Below are positions 21,302 to 33,225 of a DNA stretch of 64,000 bases, in pieces. Source of the DNA: Fusarium oxysporum f. sp. lycopersici 4287 (lineage: Eukaryota > Ascomycota > Sordariomycetes > Hypocreales > Nectriaceae); the NCBI RefSeq assembly GCF_000149955.1, contig NC_030999.1, positions 1,013,846 through 1,077,845 on the forward strand, given 5' to 3'. Position numbers and translations under genes: made by a program. Numbering within the stretch: position 1 is the first letter of the stretch; the number at the start of each line of letters is the position of its first letter. Under the pieces are notes generated by a model that ran no database searches, was not told where the DNA came from, and worked only from the letters and a program-made list of their open reading frames with translations.

Positions 21302-24300
21302 CGTCTTGAATGTAGTTGCTATCGATGAACGGAGGCGTATGAAGATGTTTGGAACGAGCTGAGCTGTCTTGTACTAGGGCGATGCCGACACAGAACGAAG
21401 TTGGGAGAGAATTGGAGAGACGGGAGACGGACCTAAAGTATATCTTGTCTGGCCTATCCTTACTCTGCCCTCCGCTGAAAATACACAGCCCTCTTACCAA
21501 CCCCATGCTTACGAGAAATACCGGAGAGATGGCCACAATAGCTGAGAGTTTAGGGTTAAGTTTGTGATTACCAACACCTGGCGACGTCAATCATCTTCGC
21601 CAGTCAGATCAATCACCAGCCGCTCTTGAGTGCAGGCTCGTCTTATGGCACAGCAGGTCCAACTGTGGTGCTGCGAACTGTTGATTAAGCCAGCGGTTGC
21701 GATTCTCTATCATTGGAGCGCCCTTATGCAATTGCTATCGTAGGGTTCTTCTTGACTGCAACCTCGCCGCAAGGTGATATCTCAGATTTTGTACCAGCGT
21801 TGATGATATCGAGCTTACACTTTAGCTATACATCCAATGGACTACTTTAAACCTACGATCAACACATCAGCAGATTACCTTCAATGTAGCAGTATTAATG
21901 CCTTTTTCTCTCTGATCTGATCATTTTCAGTTCATGCACTTTAATCAACCGGCGAGCAGCGAGTGGAGTAACATGGAAAGCTCAGTCTTGTTGAGGAAAG
22001 GAAATTCAGGAACACTGGACAGAAGGGCGCCGCGAGTGGGGCTTCGTTCAGTACGGGCTGTCAGTGACCGAGGCAGACGGAATTCGGGCAATGAACGGTA
22101 TCCGGCCAATGGGACAAGCGTATTTTTTATAAATCCGTAAATTAACTCCACTTTAAACGTGCAGCATAATATTCCACCTCCTCAACTCCACTTCCTCAAT
22201 ATCACCTCATTACAGTTCAAATTATCTTTTGCCTTCATAATTGATCAATTATGGAAGGCAATATAATATTTAATCCTTTTGCTGTATTAGGCAGATATAC
22301 TCCGCCTGGCAGAAAGCATTTAAATTGCGTGACGTAGACCATTGTTCTATCGAGACCCAAAGCCGATCTCCCGAAGAATTCTACCGTGGGCCTCAGACAT
22401 TCGACTCTACCAATAAGGAAAATCCTTTAATAAAGCCATGTATTGACTCAGAGGTTTTTGACTGTAAAGAGTGCGATATGGTTATGAAAGAAGTCCCTTT
22501 AGAGTCCCCTGTATGGGATCATGGCCAAATGCTGTGCTGATATTGCCACCACAAGGACATGTAACGTTATTAAAGCATTCTGTGTATTTGCAAGCGAGGT
22601 ATGCTCACTGCACCTGGCAGTACCTAACCTAGTGCACCACTCCCGCGCCCAAGGTTTTGATCCAACATGCAAGATACGTCAATCTCGGTCCGTTATATTT
22701 GTTTATGGCTGTTATGAAACTTAGTAGCCGCCGTGCTGTGCGACATTTATTGCCCTCCCGAGGTCTCCACGGTCAACCCTGTGCTGTGTATGGCTGGTCA
22801 TGGCCGGTCACTGGCGATGTCTTGTGTGTAGCCGCATCGGTTGTTTTTGCATCTTTTGCAAGTTCCACCAACCTCTGTAGCTAGTTGGTCACAGCTATGA
22901 GTAAAGTAATGGGGACAAATGCCGTTGGCGTTGTCAACAAGGTTTAGCCTTCCAGGATCGGCTTTGGTGTTGTTGCTTGACGGCATTGTCACCAAGTTTC
23001 AAATCAGCCGATTATGTGCTAATAGACTCTTTGCGGGTTGTCAAAAGTTGCACCGCCATGGGCCTCCTGATGGGGTAATCTCAGGCCTGCGAGATGCGCA
23101 GGACAATTTGGTTGGAGGCAATAGAATTTGAGGTAGAGATGAAGATAGTGCTGAATTGTTGCACTGGACTGCGCCGAACCAAGACAGTTTATAGTTAAAT
23201 TCTTACTTAACAGTAGACCTGTCTGACATGTAGCTGATATTCACGTTAGTGAGTGGGTATTGATGTCAGTGCTGGACATCCAATATTCAACTCTTCATGA
23301 CGTGTCATAGCGTATCTCAGTCACAAATGAGCAGCTGCCACATGGAAGTGGCGGCGCTCCTTGCCCGCAGGCCCGGTGTTTGTCAGCCTCCAGAAATAAT
23401 GTACTTTTCACCGCCTGGAGATATTATGATAAGACATATTCGCCGCATACATTTGGGTGCGTCTTGCTACGGCCGTTCGGGACTAAGGCAACCTCAACAT
23501 CATCAGGTGAACGATAGCGCCACTGCCAGATGTGCACAACAATAGGTGAAAACACTGGATCAAGAGGCTTTTGGCATTTCAGCAGGCATATTAGTATCCA
23601 CAAGGATCCACAACTCGAAAAGAAAGATTTAAGGCGAAGCCATAAGCATGGGTCTATATGAAAGTCGCAATGACGTGGGTCCAGCATGTAGTATATCTAA
23701 ACCAGATAGCTGCACAATTTGAGGCTAGAATTAGCGCGCCCCGTCTTCAGCCGCTGGAATGGGTTCCGGTATGCAGGTTGAGCGTCGATATGCTCAACCT
23801 TCGTTCAAGCCTCTTAGCTCCACCTTTCCGCTTGCTTCCATCTTTCAAAGACGAGACAGCCTCCGTGCTGCCGAAAGTACACCTGACCATTGGCCTGACC
23901 TCAACTCGCCTGGCATGACCCTTGAAGTATTGTGGTCTTTTGCCCCTGTAATTGCGGACTATACCTGTCAGTCTATTCACAGCTATACTCTTAGTATATC
24001 TAAATTTTCATGTCGTCCGTGCCTACTTAGCAGTTGTTTAAGGGCCACCCGATCTCGATCAGCGACACAGAACGGCAACCGTGGGTGGGAGCAAGAAAGC
24101 CAGGAAGCAACCTCCGTATAAGATCTTTTGTGACTTGTCACCGATAAGTTCAGCTTCACCTAACATAGCCTTGGCTACTAGCTGTCTGGATCATTTGCCA
24201 GCATAGTATACCTCGGCTGTATTCACGATCGTACTTGCAACGTGTTGACAGGTAACACTAATTTATATGGAAGAAGAATACTTTTACGTAGTCTCCATCT

Positions 24301-24802
24301 TGTTGTATACCCAGCACTCGTCGAACTGGAACGTCTTAGGGCTATTGCTTGGGTGATGTTCCATCTGCGGACCAAAGTCAACGATACTTCCTAACAATGA
24401 CCTGTCCCCTGAGAATAAGGCGTGTTGTGTTTGCAGCTACGCCTTGCGAGCCTGATAATGCCATTCAAAATAATTATAATTCGGTTGCTGTCCCCGCTGC
24501 TTCGCCCCGCTGCTTCATCCCGTCCTCGTCCCACCGCGATACCCCCAGAACGGCTACTATAGATCCGCTGCCCCGAACCGCGGCTGTTTTCGACGACTTG
24601 GAATGCCAAGATGCTCTTTGATCCTCCGCTACAGAATGGGCTCAACGAGGGTTATGGGTTATGCAAGGAAACCATCCAGTCTACCCTAAAGTCAGGTGGG
24701 GACGTCGCCTGGTCTTGGGGGAGAACCTTCCTTCGCCATCATACTTTCTTGGCATACAAGTGTTAAGAAAGTGGCACTGTCTACACCTAAAATTCTTAAC
24801 AA
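21302..24802. other. about 3.5 kb without recognisable genes
   Basis: Many short frames on both strands but none with family-like sequence. Composition is mixed, with an AT-richer part at 22135-22330. Degenerate transposon remains are possible but I cannot name them. Confidence 0.4.
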
Positions 24803-25410
24803 GTGTGCAACAAACAATTCAATCTGCGCTTTGCGCAGTCGCAAGCCGCGGCGATGGCTTCGCCTACCACGATCACGCCCGCTGCCCCGGACCCGTTCAA
24901 ATTGGGGATCCACACTCCCGTTCCCTGGCGGATGGCCCAGACACCATCCTCACCACTTATCGCTGCCACCACTGCAGCCACGGAAGGAGCCGCACGAGCC
25001 ATCCCTTCATCGATCTTTGGAACACAACCAATCTATCATCGAGTCACCCAATGATCTCGCGCGCTAACTTGTGGAAGAGTATAACGCCAAGCTAGCGGTC
25101 TTCCAGGTTTTCTGCACCAAGTTTGAAGAAGCCGCCCAACAATTCACCAGCGACCTACCGCCCCCAAGCCGACATACAGCAGCGTGGCCGCCCAACCCAC
25201 CGCCAACCACAACATGGATATCGACGGACAGATCCACCTCATCACCAAGGGCAACAAACAACCATTGCCCCACCCCGACAGGACCTCCGTGTCTTCATCC
25301 TTCTAGAAGCCGGGGCTCCGGCCAGAGCCCATAGTAGCTATGCCATCCGGACCTTCATCCGAGAAAAACTCAGCGCCGTCTTGGGCAAGATCAGACAGGT
25401 GTTCTAGGTC
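24803..25410 (+). pseudogene. Tad-like LINE gag (ORF1) N-terminal fragment, frameshifted
   Basis: Two frames together read like the first half of the gag protein of fungal Tad1-type LINEs: MASPTTITPAAPDPFK at the start, then EYNAKLAVFQVFCTKFEEAA and QQFTSDLPPP. A shift in the C-rich run near 25155-25165 leads to NMDIDGQIHLITKGNKQPLP, and a further shift leads to VFILLEAGAPARAHSSYAIR. The sequence ends near 25410 where the gag should continue. No reverse transcriptase follows. The later part of the same protein type is found at 47213. Confidence 0.6.
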
Positions 25411-25611
25411 CGGTCTGGATGGGCCGTTCTAGTCTCATTTTCTATCCACACTTATTGATGCAGGTGTCGAGGCCATGTTCCATGCCGACTCGGGCAGGAT
25501 TCTCGTTGCTGATAAGGTCATGCCGAAGCATAGTCCAGCAATCTTTGAGAAGTGTATGTTAGCTGTATCCGCTCACGAACTCGGGTTTCTAAATTCAATA
25601 ACTCATAACTA

Positions 25612-25764
25612 ACGTTTGTCAAGACCCCGCTGCACCCAGATGCTGCACAAGTAGAAAGCTGCAGCGTTCAGGGCCTCGGCGCAGAGTACCTTAGAATTGA
25701 AGCAGTATCCGATAATTGCCTCGCACTGGGAGACCTTTGGACCAAAGCCGGAGGAGAAATCCAT
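25612..25764 (-). pseudogene. RNase III-like domain fragment
   Basis: From ATG 25764 the minus strand encodes about 50 residues, of which KVSQCEAIIGYCFNSKVLC and AEALNAAA resemble the first helices of the fungal RNase III fold (x-EAIIGY-x-F-x-x-x-x-L-x-x-EAL). The frame then stops and the catalytic part (E-x-x-x-x-GD) is absent. It is a short relic or a truncated copy; the family call rests on this one stretch. Confidence 0.35.
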
Positions 25765-26027
25765 GGTTTCTGTGACGTGTGGACTGGAATATTGATAGAA
25801 TATGGGACTCAATTTTAACAAAAGAAGGTTCAAGGAGAACCAACATGAGATGGTACGGATCTCAGCTATTATAAAACAGTGAATCAAGGCTAGGTCACCC
25901 CTTTGTAGATGTCATCGATGAGGGGCAAGTGGGGCAGGCACTTACGGAGTAATCTATAGCCGATGACGATCAAGCATCAAAAGCAATCTAGCGCGTGGTT
26001 GTGACCTGAGGCACGAAAGAAGCAATA

Positions 26028-26140
26028 GTATGGACATATGGGAATATACCGGAGACACGTATACGCATGGGAAGTAGACAGGGTACGTGACAATTAGGGG
26101 TATACGACAATTGGGAATAGAAGAGTAGGGAGTAGGCACC
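26028..26140. repeat. dispersed repeat family R3, copy a
   Basis: Related to 37225-37325 and 52868-52960. Shared order: CATATGGGAATA..CCGGAGA, an ACACGTATACGC-like middle, then GGGGTATACGACAATTGGGAATAGAAGAGTA (near-identical in all three). No coding frame or clear termini; possibly a LINE tail or solo LTR edge. Confidence 0.65.
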
Positions 26141-26529
26141 AGGTATTAAAGTGGACAAAATACAATCTGGCTGTCATTGTTGGTCGGATGATATCCAATG
26201 ATTTCTTTTTCCACTTGCATGCTTTTGAAAACCATCCAGTGTGACTGTATTAAGCAAGGTGCGATTGGCCTGATTTCCAAGAAAGAGAAGCGGGGTTGAC
26301 AGTGAATTGGTCGGCCTCCTGCAGACCAGCCCAACGTCAGCCATGATTCAAAACGAGGGGCTCGCCTCCTCACAGTAGAGCCAGCGCCTAAACTCGTTTT
26401 CTTCTTTGCAAATCTCAACAAAGATATTACCAAGACATAATAATCAGAACTCAACCTCGTTGTTTCTCCATAGGTCGGTATTCCTTCGACCCTTTTAAAA
26501 CTGAGACGCTAAAGAATAAAGGAAAGAAG

Positions 26530-27937
26530 ATGGTTCACCATGCCCCAGGCTCTGAGCCAGTTTCCACTCACCGAGGCCCTCCGAAAACACCTCCCAGCAA
26601 AAGGCCATCGGCCTATGTATTTGACTCGAACGGCGATACTCGGATCATTCTTAGCACATACATGGCCCAGACCTTCAAATGGGAGGCAGATAAAATCTGG
26701 ATAGAGCAAGAAAAGCCTGCGAAGGCATACTACAAAAGGAGGAAGTGGGAAAAGAAGAAAGGGAAGAGAGTTGAATTCTCTCCACCGACTACGCCACCAG
26801 CGCCGCAGGAGTCTCCCGTTACAACCTCAACATCGCTAGGAGGCACTACCAACGCATCTTCCATAGACTGGAGTAAGGTAACTTTCTCAGACTTTAGTAA
26901 TGTACGTTATATGCGTCCGGAATTTTCAGATGGCGACGAAACGGATCCGGAGTGTACTGGCCCTGGAACGAACCCCGACAGCACAAGCCTTCAAATACAG
27001 GACTGGGACTATGGAGAGACATGTGCACTTTCCCTTGAGAAGATAGAGTTTCGAATGCTAGTCTCAGGAAAGCACTTGGAGCTAGCTTCATCCATTTTCA
27101 AAATAATGGTTACTGGTCCTTTCGCAGAGGGAAAGGCCGATTTATCAGGCGTTCGCCGGATAACAGCGAGCGACTGGGATCCTGAAGCTTTCAAGATCAT
27201 CCTGACTATCATGCATGGATATCATCGAGATGTCCCAAGATCACTCAACCTTGAAATGCTTGTAAAGGTGGCCATGATTGTGAACTATTACGAGTGCCTT
27301 GAGATCGTCGAGTTATACATAGAAATTTGGCTAGAAGGCTTGAGGTCAGACTTACCGACGGTTTATGGGCGAGACTGCATGCTTTGCGTGTTCATATCCT
27401 GGGTTTTCTCAAAACCAATTATGTTTCGAAATATGACTCAACTGGCATTGAGGCACAGTCAGAAGTTAATCGAAGCCGAGGATTTCCCAATTCCAGCCGA
27501 TATTTTTGGTAAGTTTCAGTACCAACTCAGTATGACGGCCTGTGCTGACGCAAGCCGCAGAAGAGATCGACATAGCACGTCAAAGCGCTCTCGCTGTAAC
27601 CTTCTCAACAATCTACGAGCTCCTTGATCGTCTGCAAGAAGAACAAGAGTGTTCCTTTGAGTGCTCATCCATGCTCCTGGGTGTCCTAACGAAGGAACTC
27701 AGAAACCATGGGATTCTGTACCCACGGAACGCCCCACCGTTCGATGGTTTCAGTATTGAAGGTTCTAAAGAGATGATAAAGGGGTTGAAAAAGCCTGGGT
27801 GGTACGGCACCAGAAATCACAGGCATTCCTGTTGTATTCAGGACAAGCTATCCATATCTCTGGCAAAGGTGGAAAGCGATCTGCGTGTCTTTGATCTACA
27901 AGACTTTCAGGCTACGAAGAATCACACACGTATCTAG
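26530..27937 (+). CDS. BTB/POZ domain protein, two exons
   Basis: Fungal BTB protein of 451 residues. ATG 26530, exon 1 to 27508, a 52-nt intron 27509-27560 (GTAAGT..CGCAG, branch GCTGACG), exon 2 to TAG 27937. The N-terminal 160 residues are low-complexity with a basic patch (YYKRRKWEKKKGKR, residues 67-80) that may be a nuclear signal. The BTB domain lies at about 165-268: IEFRMLVSGKHLELASSIFKIM, then ITASDWDPEAFKIILTIMHG and KVAMIVNYYECLEIVELYIEIW. The C-terminal helical region (ALAVTFSTIYELLDRLQEEQECS) is usual for this fungal family. Exons join in frame with no lesions, so it is probably a working gene. Partner unknown. Confidence 0.85.
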
Positions 27938-28475
27938 AAATGCTGTTAAGTGTTCGATTTGGAGGAGGTGCAACAAGGGTTCTTTACAATCGCGATAAAA
28001 GGGCATAGGAGAGCAGCTGGGAGCAAATGAGTGGCAACCGATATGCATCCTTCGGATAGAATTGTGCATGATCTTTAGAGTAAATTGAGGATATGGCATT
28101 TTCTTTTCGTTACCTGACGTTAATCGATCTTGGGTTAGTTGAAGATATGTATAGAACCCTCTTATATGACATTCTACGGTAGTGTTAGAACGCCAAGCAC
28201 TACATTACCACAGGTAATCTAACCGAGAAAAAGCACAAGAGGTTGGTCTCTGCACCTAAGGAACAGAATGATTGGATTCACTGTATGTTTGAGCTGCATA
28301 TGTCATACATAGTATCTTCGATAGTAGTTATTTTACTTGGCCCACACACGATTCATTATAGTCAGCACTTAAGAGATGAGTCCCCGCTCTAGGCTGAGTT
28401 ATGAGAGTTTAATGGTAAGATAAATATAGCTACCCAAAGTTGGCGGCGAATGCATGGTGCAAGGGTGCCTTTTCC
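27938..28475. other. no gene seen
   Basis: No coding frame on either strand. Confidence 0.4.
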
Positions 28476-28780
28476 TCAAACAGGTGTCTCCATCATATAG
28501 ACAACTTTCCGCTCAAAATCTTCCAGGAACCGCCGTCTACGGAGTTCTTTATCATCCTCAGTACGAGGTTCCGATCCCTCGGCAAAATTCCCTCCCAGGC
28601 AGCTGAGGACAACATCCGCGTAGACTCTTCCCATACGCCCTCTGAGCTCTGGTGCAAATCTAGTCTTCAATTCGTCATAAAAGACCCTGAGGTCCTCTGT
28701 CGGACAATCTTTAAATATTCGCTTGATAGGGCACCACAGACCAATTTCCAGGAGAACTACTCCTAGACTGTAGATATTAA
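28476..28780 (-). pseudogene. protein-kinase-like C-terminal fragment of a fungal HeLo/DUF7580-type protein
   Basis: On the minus strand a single frame reads NIYSLGVVLLEIGLWCPIKR, then APELRGRMGRVYADVVLSCL, ending at TGA 28476-28478. The SLGVVLLEIGLW segment is the usual helix-F region of the kinase-like domain at the end of many fungal HeLo-domain or DUF7580 proteins, followed by their typical YADVVLSCL ending. Upstream is a stop and no start, so only the last 100 or so residues survive. No kinase catalytic motifs lie in this part. Confidence 0.55.
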
Positions 28781-29335
28781 TTTATAGGAGGTACTGTACT
28801 GTAGGGACGTTTCATATGTGACTCCTGCGGTTAATTGAGTGGGGTATCGACCAGTAGAGCACTGATTTCAGTGGCATATTGTCGTGGGAGGAATTAAATG
28901 TTCATATTCCATAAAGGTATGTCTGGTATCATTATTTAAGAAAAAATTATAAGTGGTTTATAAAACGAGAGTACTGTACTCATGCGCTCCGCCCGTCATC
29001 TGACTTGCTCAGGTAAAGCTAACTCCCTCAAACTCTCTGAATCCTCAGGGATGTCGTGCATTTTAAACGATTGCTGATTGGTTGATGTGAAGCAGGGGAA
29101 AGAGAGAGCCTGCTTGAATAGCTGCTTACCCTATATACGATTTATCGTCAACTTTTGGCCGTTACAGGTCGTCGCCTCGGATAGAAAAAATACATTTTCT
29201 ACGACTAAATCAACTTATAGAAGTTTTTAATACAGCGTGGTATATTCTTTTGGTCCGCGCATCACTACAGTTGGAAGGTCTTGCGTCGAGATCTGCTTTT
29301 TGCTCTCTTTGAACGCACAAGTCAACCCAACTCGT
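28781..29335. other. no gene seen
   Basis: No coding frame; no repeat recognised. Confidence 0.4.
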
Positions 29336-29677
29336 CTAAATCTCGCCTGAAAGGGCTGCTTTGTCCGCCTCACGAGCCTTCACTCCAACCACAAGCGCTT
29401 GCAAGTTCTTAGCGCCATGGTATCGTGTCGACAGTCTTACCGCATCGAACGACACTTGTTTCCATTGGAGGTTCATCAAGGTGGCTCTGCCGCGTTTGTC
29501 GAAATAGATGTAGACCCGGTCTGAAAGCCCCGTGTAACCGACATGGAATATCTCGTCCCTCAGATGAACTTTTGGAACATTGAGATTGGCGGAGCGACTT
29601 CTAGGGCGGCTGGATTTGGATTTGTGGTGTAAGACAGTTGTGCCTGCTACCGTGCCTTTACGTTTCTCTGTAGCCAT
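29336..29677 (-). CDS. small basic hypothetical protein
   Basis: ATG 29677 (context GACAAGATGGCT, good for fungi) gives 113 residues. The first 40 are rich in Lys, Arg and Ser (HHKSKSSRPRSRSANLN). The rest alternates strands and charged turns (VPKVHLRDEIFHVGYTGL, RVYIYFDKRGRATLMNLQW). The frame is open upstream to an alternative ATG at 29752. I do not recognise the family. The basic leader could bind nucleic acid, but this is a guess. Confidence 0.4.
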   Translation of the reverse strand: MATEKRKGTVAGTTVLHHKSKSSRPRSRSANLNVPKVHLRDEIFHVGYTGLSDRVYIYFDKRGRATLMNLQWKQVSFDAVRLSTRYHGAKNLQALVVGVKAREADKAALSGEI

Positions 29678-29791
29678 CTTGTCTGCGTTGACAATTAATA
29701 ATGGATAGTTTCGGGTCGAATAAGCGAGGGCTTCATGTAAGAGAGGGGTCATGGCCGAAGGTTTGATACAAGTAGAGAATGAAGCAATCAC

Positions 29792-30421
29792 TGGCCCATG
29801 AAAATCTCAACCATTTGACGGAGTGAATGCCGATCTCTGGGTCGAAGTACTTCGGAAATAAGGTTTGCGACCTTGGATCTCGGGAGATGGGGTAAAGTAA
29901 ACATAATCTGATACGAACTGAGGTTGATAGAGGTTGTAGACCGGATAACAACGGCCTGATTATTGTGGAAGAAAAATCTACCCCACTTTCGGATGACAAA
30001 AACCCCTCATACACTTGAGCCCCCACTTCCGGCAGCCTCGTAAGGCTGACGTTTCATTTTAATTTGATGCTAGTACATAGATGTCTACACTTTCTTGCAA
30101 GTAGCTATCTTCAGTCAACAGGGCTCATCATTGGGATCGCTAGCCTTGGATCATCTTTGCCGACGGGATAGCGAATAGCGCCCGAGTGCTTTGGTTTCGT
30201 TGTCTGGCGCCAAAATAACTGGCTTCGATGAAGCAACATGGCGATTTTCCGGAGGACCAGGGAGCGAAGTCCACCTAACGACGCCTGCATGGTAGCACCT
30301 GCGTAGTTCGTCCGTAGTGTTCTCCAGGCAGCGGTATATTGTACACAGAAATCGATACTCTGGACATAGGGTGCACAATTAGAGGAGCATCCTAATTGGT
30401 TAGAAGAATAGCAACCCTGAC
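29792..30421. other. no gene seen
   Basis: Short frames only on the minus strand (30111-30569, partly inside the next element); no family resemblance. Confidence 0.4.
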
Positions 30422-30423
30422 TA

Positions 30424-30504
30424 CTCGTAGGTTTGACTAAAAAGGAACCCCACTCATAGAGTGGGCGGCAAAATTCTGGGACAAGGGCAAAATTCTGGGA
30501 CAGC
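30424..30504. repeat. pogo-like terminal inverted repeat, left
   Basis: 81 bp, partner of 33226-33305; includes the ACCCCACTCATAGAGTGGG palindrome. Confidence 0.92.
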
Positions 30505-30630
30505 CGAATACCCCGCTCAGTCCGAATTTGCTTGATTTCACCACCAAAAACCCAACTTTTGAAAGACATTTCTAAGTATCATTCGGTCATATCTTGTATC
30601 TCAATTTGACTTTTCATCTAGACCGTCACT

Positions 30631-32952
30631 ATGACTGATCTTTATCAACCCAACCCTGCCGTTGCGGCTGCACGTGCGATTTTGCTCTCACAACGCCGCC
30701 ACCGCAACACTAAGGAAGGGAAACCTCTCACCGTGAGAGAAGCTGCGGATAGATTCAGCGCCTCCAAGAGCGCTGTTGGTCGTCATCTGAAGTCAATGAA
30801 GCTGTACGGAAAACCTGACTTCAGTGATAACAGCCGCGGCCGGCCGAGGAATCTCGATGAGGCTGAGGAGCGTGCCGTGATCGCGTATATCGTTTGGCTC
30901 GAGAGAGCAGGTTTTCCCTGTAATCAGCTACTTATTGAAGAGGCAGCAAATGATTTGAGGGCATCACGAACGCCTCCAGCAGGGCCTGTCGGCGATGGAT
31001 GGTACAGGCGGTTTCTTCGCGATAATCCGCAGCTGCAGAAGAAGAAGTTAGTTCGAGCTTTCGACCGAGAAAGGGCAGGATTTGAAGCTGGAGATATTGA
31101 AGATCTTCAGCAATTCTATACTGACCTTGGTGTAGCTGTTAGAAATCGAGATATCGAGGCCTCACAGATGTTCAACGCCGATGAATGCGGCATACGGATT
31201 GGTGCCCTTCGCGAGAGGCTTGAGGTAATTATCGTGAAGAAGATGCTCAACGCCAAACACGATGTTGTTTCTTTCACCAACAGAGAATCAACCACGATGC
31301 TTGGATGCGCGAATGCAGCTGGATGTGAGTATTCTCTGGACTTCTGCCCTTATTCTGACATATCTTTAGTCATGATACCTCCATTAATGGTGTTTAAGAC
31401 TTGGCCAACGGAATCTTGGGATGTTAACGCTCTGGATGAAGGTATTCGATTCGCTCGCTCTGAGAGCGGCTTTTCCAACGCAGAGATCTCGATGGATTGG
31501 ATCCGTCATTTTAATCGCAATTCCTTCGAATGCACAGCAAAGGCACAGTCTAGAGGCATCACTTTTACTGACTGGTTTGGCTGTGATGAGTATATGAGAG
31601 ATATCGATATGCCTGACTTCATTTGGCATCAGCCGTATTTTGAGCGGCCTGAAAAGGAGCGGATTTGGCGATTCCTCGTTATCGACGGCTTTACCGGCAA
31701 GACCTCCTTGGAGCTCATGGATTATTGTGTTCGCTTCGATATCGAGATCTTCATTCTTCCTCCCCATTCAACACATCATACACAACCTCTAGATGTTGGA
31801 GTATTTCAGCTGCTGAAAAATTCTCACCAAAAACGTCTGCGGCATCACATCCGCCAAGGTTATCTCAATTTCAAGCGCTCCGACTTCGTCAGCAAGCTAA
31901 GCGAGATAATTAAAGAAGGCTTCTCAGTTCACAACATCATGAACGGCTTCGAGAAGAGCGGAATTTTCCCTGTAAATGGGGCGGCAGTCATTCACAAAGT
32001 CAGGGAGAAGAAGAAGTCTCTTCTCGCTGTTACAAATCCTGCTCTACCGTCACTTCTTCCAAAAGAAGCGCGCTTTAAAGATGCTCGCGAAGTTACTCGT
32101 CATCTCAAACGCAACTATCGCGATGGCTTCAGTTCACCTACTCGTCATTCCTTCGGCGTTTTGGAAGATGTCGTATGTGAGGCTGTAGTTCTGAACAGCT
32201 TCGCAGAAGAGCACATAAAGACCCGACTTGATCGTATTGCCTCTGTAAACAACAAGAGGAATAAGAGGAAGAAGGTAATGCCATCAGGATTATATATTAA
32301 CAGCGTTACAGTTAAGCAGGTGCGAGAAAGTCTCAACGCTTCAACGAAGAACGAGCAACAAGAGGAGCTTCGCCGCCAATGCCGCAGCTTAAAGCAATTA
32401 CAAAAAGAAGAAGATAACCGCCTACGAGAGGAATATGAGAAGAGTTACAAGTATGATATAAACAACAACGGGAAACCTGTTCATATCAGCTTTTCACGTT
32501 GGAAGAAGTGGAAGCAATTAGATATAGTTGACGAGATTCTCGTTATTCCTCCTCCATCGCGAGAAGCTTCACCAACTCCCCAAGAAGGCTTCTTTTATGA
32601 TACAAGCGGTTCAGCACAGCAGAAACGCTTCCACGAGCGACTTCGTGATGCCAGCGCTGCTGGCTTTTATCGAAGTCCTCTTCAGGATATGCCTGCCCTT
32701 CCTTCGAGCGATGGTGTTGAGATTATGCTCGGCAACTCACAGAGAGATCCTGTTCGTGATAGCCTCACTTTTGGGGATTCTGATGACTCAGAAATCGATG
32801 AAGAAGGCCCTGATTTTGTTGATCTGTCACAGGATATCGAGGAGCCCGAGTTGCCGCCTCTTCCTGATCCTTTACCCAGCTTCGAGACCAATTTTTCTTC
32901 CACTTATCACAGAATCATGAATACATTACACCCCCAAAGGCACACACAATAA
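30631..32952 (+). CDS. pogo-like DDE transposase
   Basis: 773 residues unspliced from ATG 30631. The N-terminus holds a psq-type helix-turn-helix (LTVREAADRFSASKSAVGRHL, residues about 33-53) and a CENP-B/Tc5-type DNA-binding part (GWYRRFLRDNP). The DDE core reads FNADECGIR (first Asp), FLVIDGFTGKTS (second Asp) and PPHSTHHTQPLDVGVF (third Asp), with 35 residues between the last two. Usual DGHGSH-like residues after the second Asp are replaced by DGFTGK. A likely 45-nt intron (31325-31369, GTGAGT..TTTAG) lacks stops and keeps frame; removing it restores the usual IPPLMVFK context and gives 758 residues. The C-terminal third is basic, then acidic (DDSEIDEEGPDF). Confidence 0.9.
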   Translation: MTDLYQPNPAVAAARAILLSQRRHRNTKEGKPLTVREAADRFSASKSAVGRHLKSMKLYGKPDFSDNSRGRPRNLDEAEERAVIAYIVWLERAGFPCNQLLIEEAANDLRASRTPPAGPVGDGWYRRFLRDNPQLQKKKLVRAFDRERAGFEAGDIEDLQQFYTDLGVAVRNRDIEASQMFNADECGIRIGALRERLEVIIVKKMLNAKHDVVSFTNRESTTMLGCANAAGCEYSLDFCPYSDISLVMIPPLMVFKTWPTESWDVNALDEGIRFARSESGFSNAEISMDWIRHFNRNSFECTAKAQSRGITFTDWFGCDEYMRDIDMPDFIWHQPYFERPEKERIWRFLVIDGFTGKTSLELMDYCVRFDIEIFILPPHSTHHTQPLDVGVFQLLKNSHQKRLRHHIRQGYLNFKRSDFVSKLSEIIKEGFSVHNIMNGFEKSGIFPVNGAAVIHKVREKKKSLLAVTNPALPSLLPKEARFKDAREVTRHLKRNYRDGFSSPTRHSFGVLEDVVCEAVVLNSFAEEHIKTRLDRIASVNNKRNKRKKVMPSGLYINSVTVKQVRESLNASTKNEQQEELRRQCRSLKQLQKEEDNRLREEYEKSYKYDINNNGKPVHISFSRWKKWKQLDIVDEILVIPPPSREASPTPQEGFFYDTSGSAQQKRFHERLRDASAAGFYRSPLQDMPALPSSDGVEIMLGNSQRDPVRDSLTFGDSDDSEIDEEGPDFVDLSQDIEEPELPPLPDPLPSFETNFSSTYHRIMNTLHPQRHTQ
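31325..31369 (+). other. in-frame 45-nt intron in the pogo-like transposase
   Basis: GTGAGT donor, CTGAC branch-like word and CTTTAG acceptor. Its length is divisible by three and it has no stop, so retention would add 15 residues. Confidence 0.65.
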
Positions 32953-33225
32953 TAGATCGACATCCCTTGTGCTGTTGGCGGCCAGATCAGAGGCAGAGCT
33001 GAAGGCATCGTGGGGCGAGGAAACGGGGCTGGACTGGCCCGCAGTCAAGGTTCACAATTTCGGCCGCAACACCACCGCAAATATGCCTCGCATGATAAAA
33101 TAATTTTGGCGACAGCTTCAATACTTTTCAATTGAGTCACAGCAGAAATTTCGAATAGATTGCGATAAAATTAGAAGTGTAAGCCAGAGATAACCTGATT
33201 TCCCCACCTATTTCTAACCCATCAG

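Noticed and set aside
25441..25612. O-methyltransferase-like stretch (FHADSGRILVADKVMP)
   Set aside because: Only one short motif-like block, no SAM-binding site and no second domain part.
31384..31767. Minus-strand frame inside the pogo-like transposase
   Set aside because: Antisense to conserved DDE motifs.
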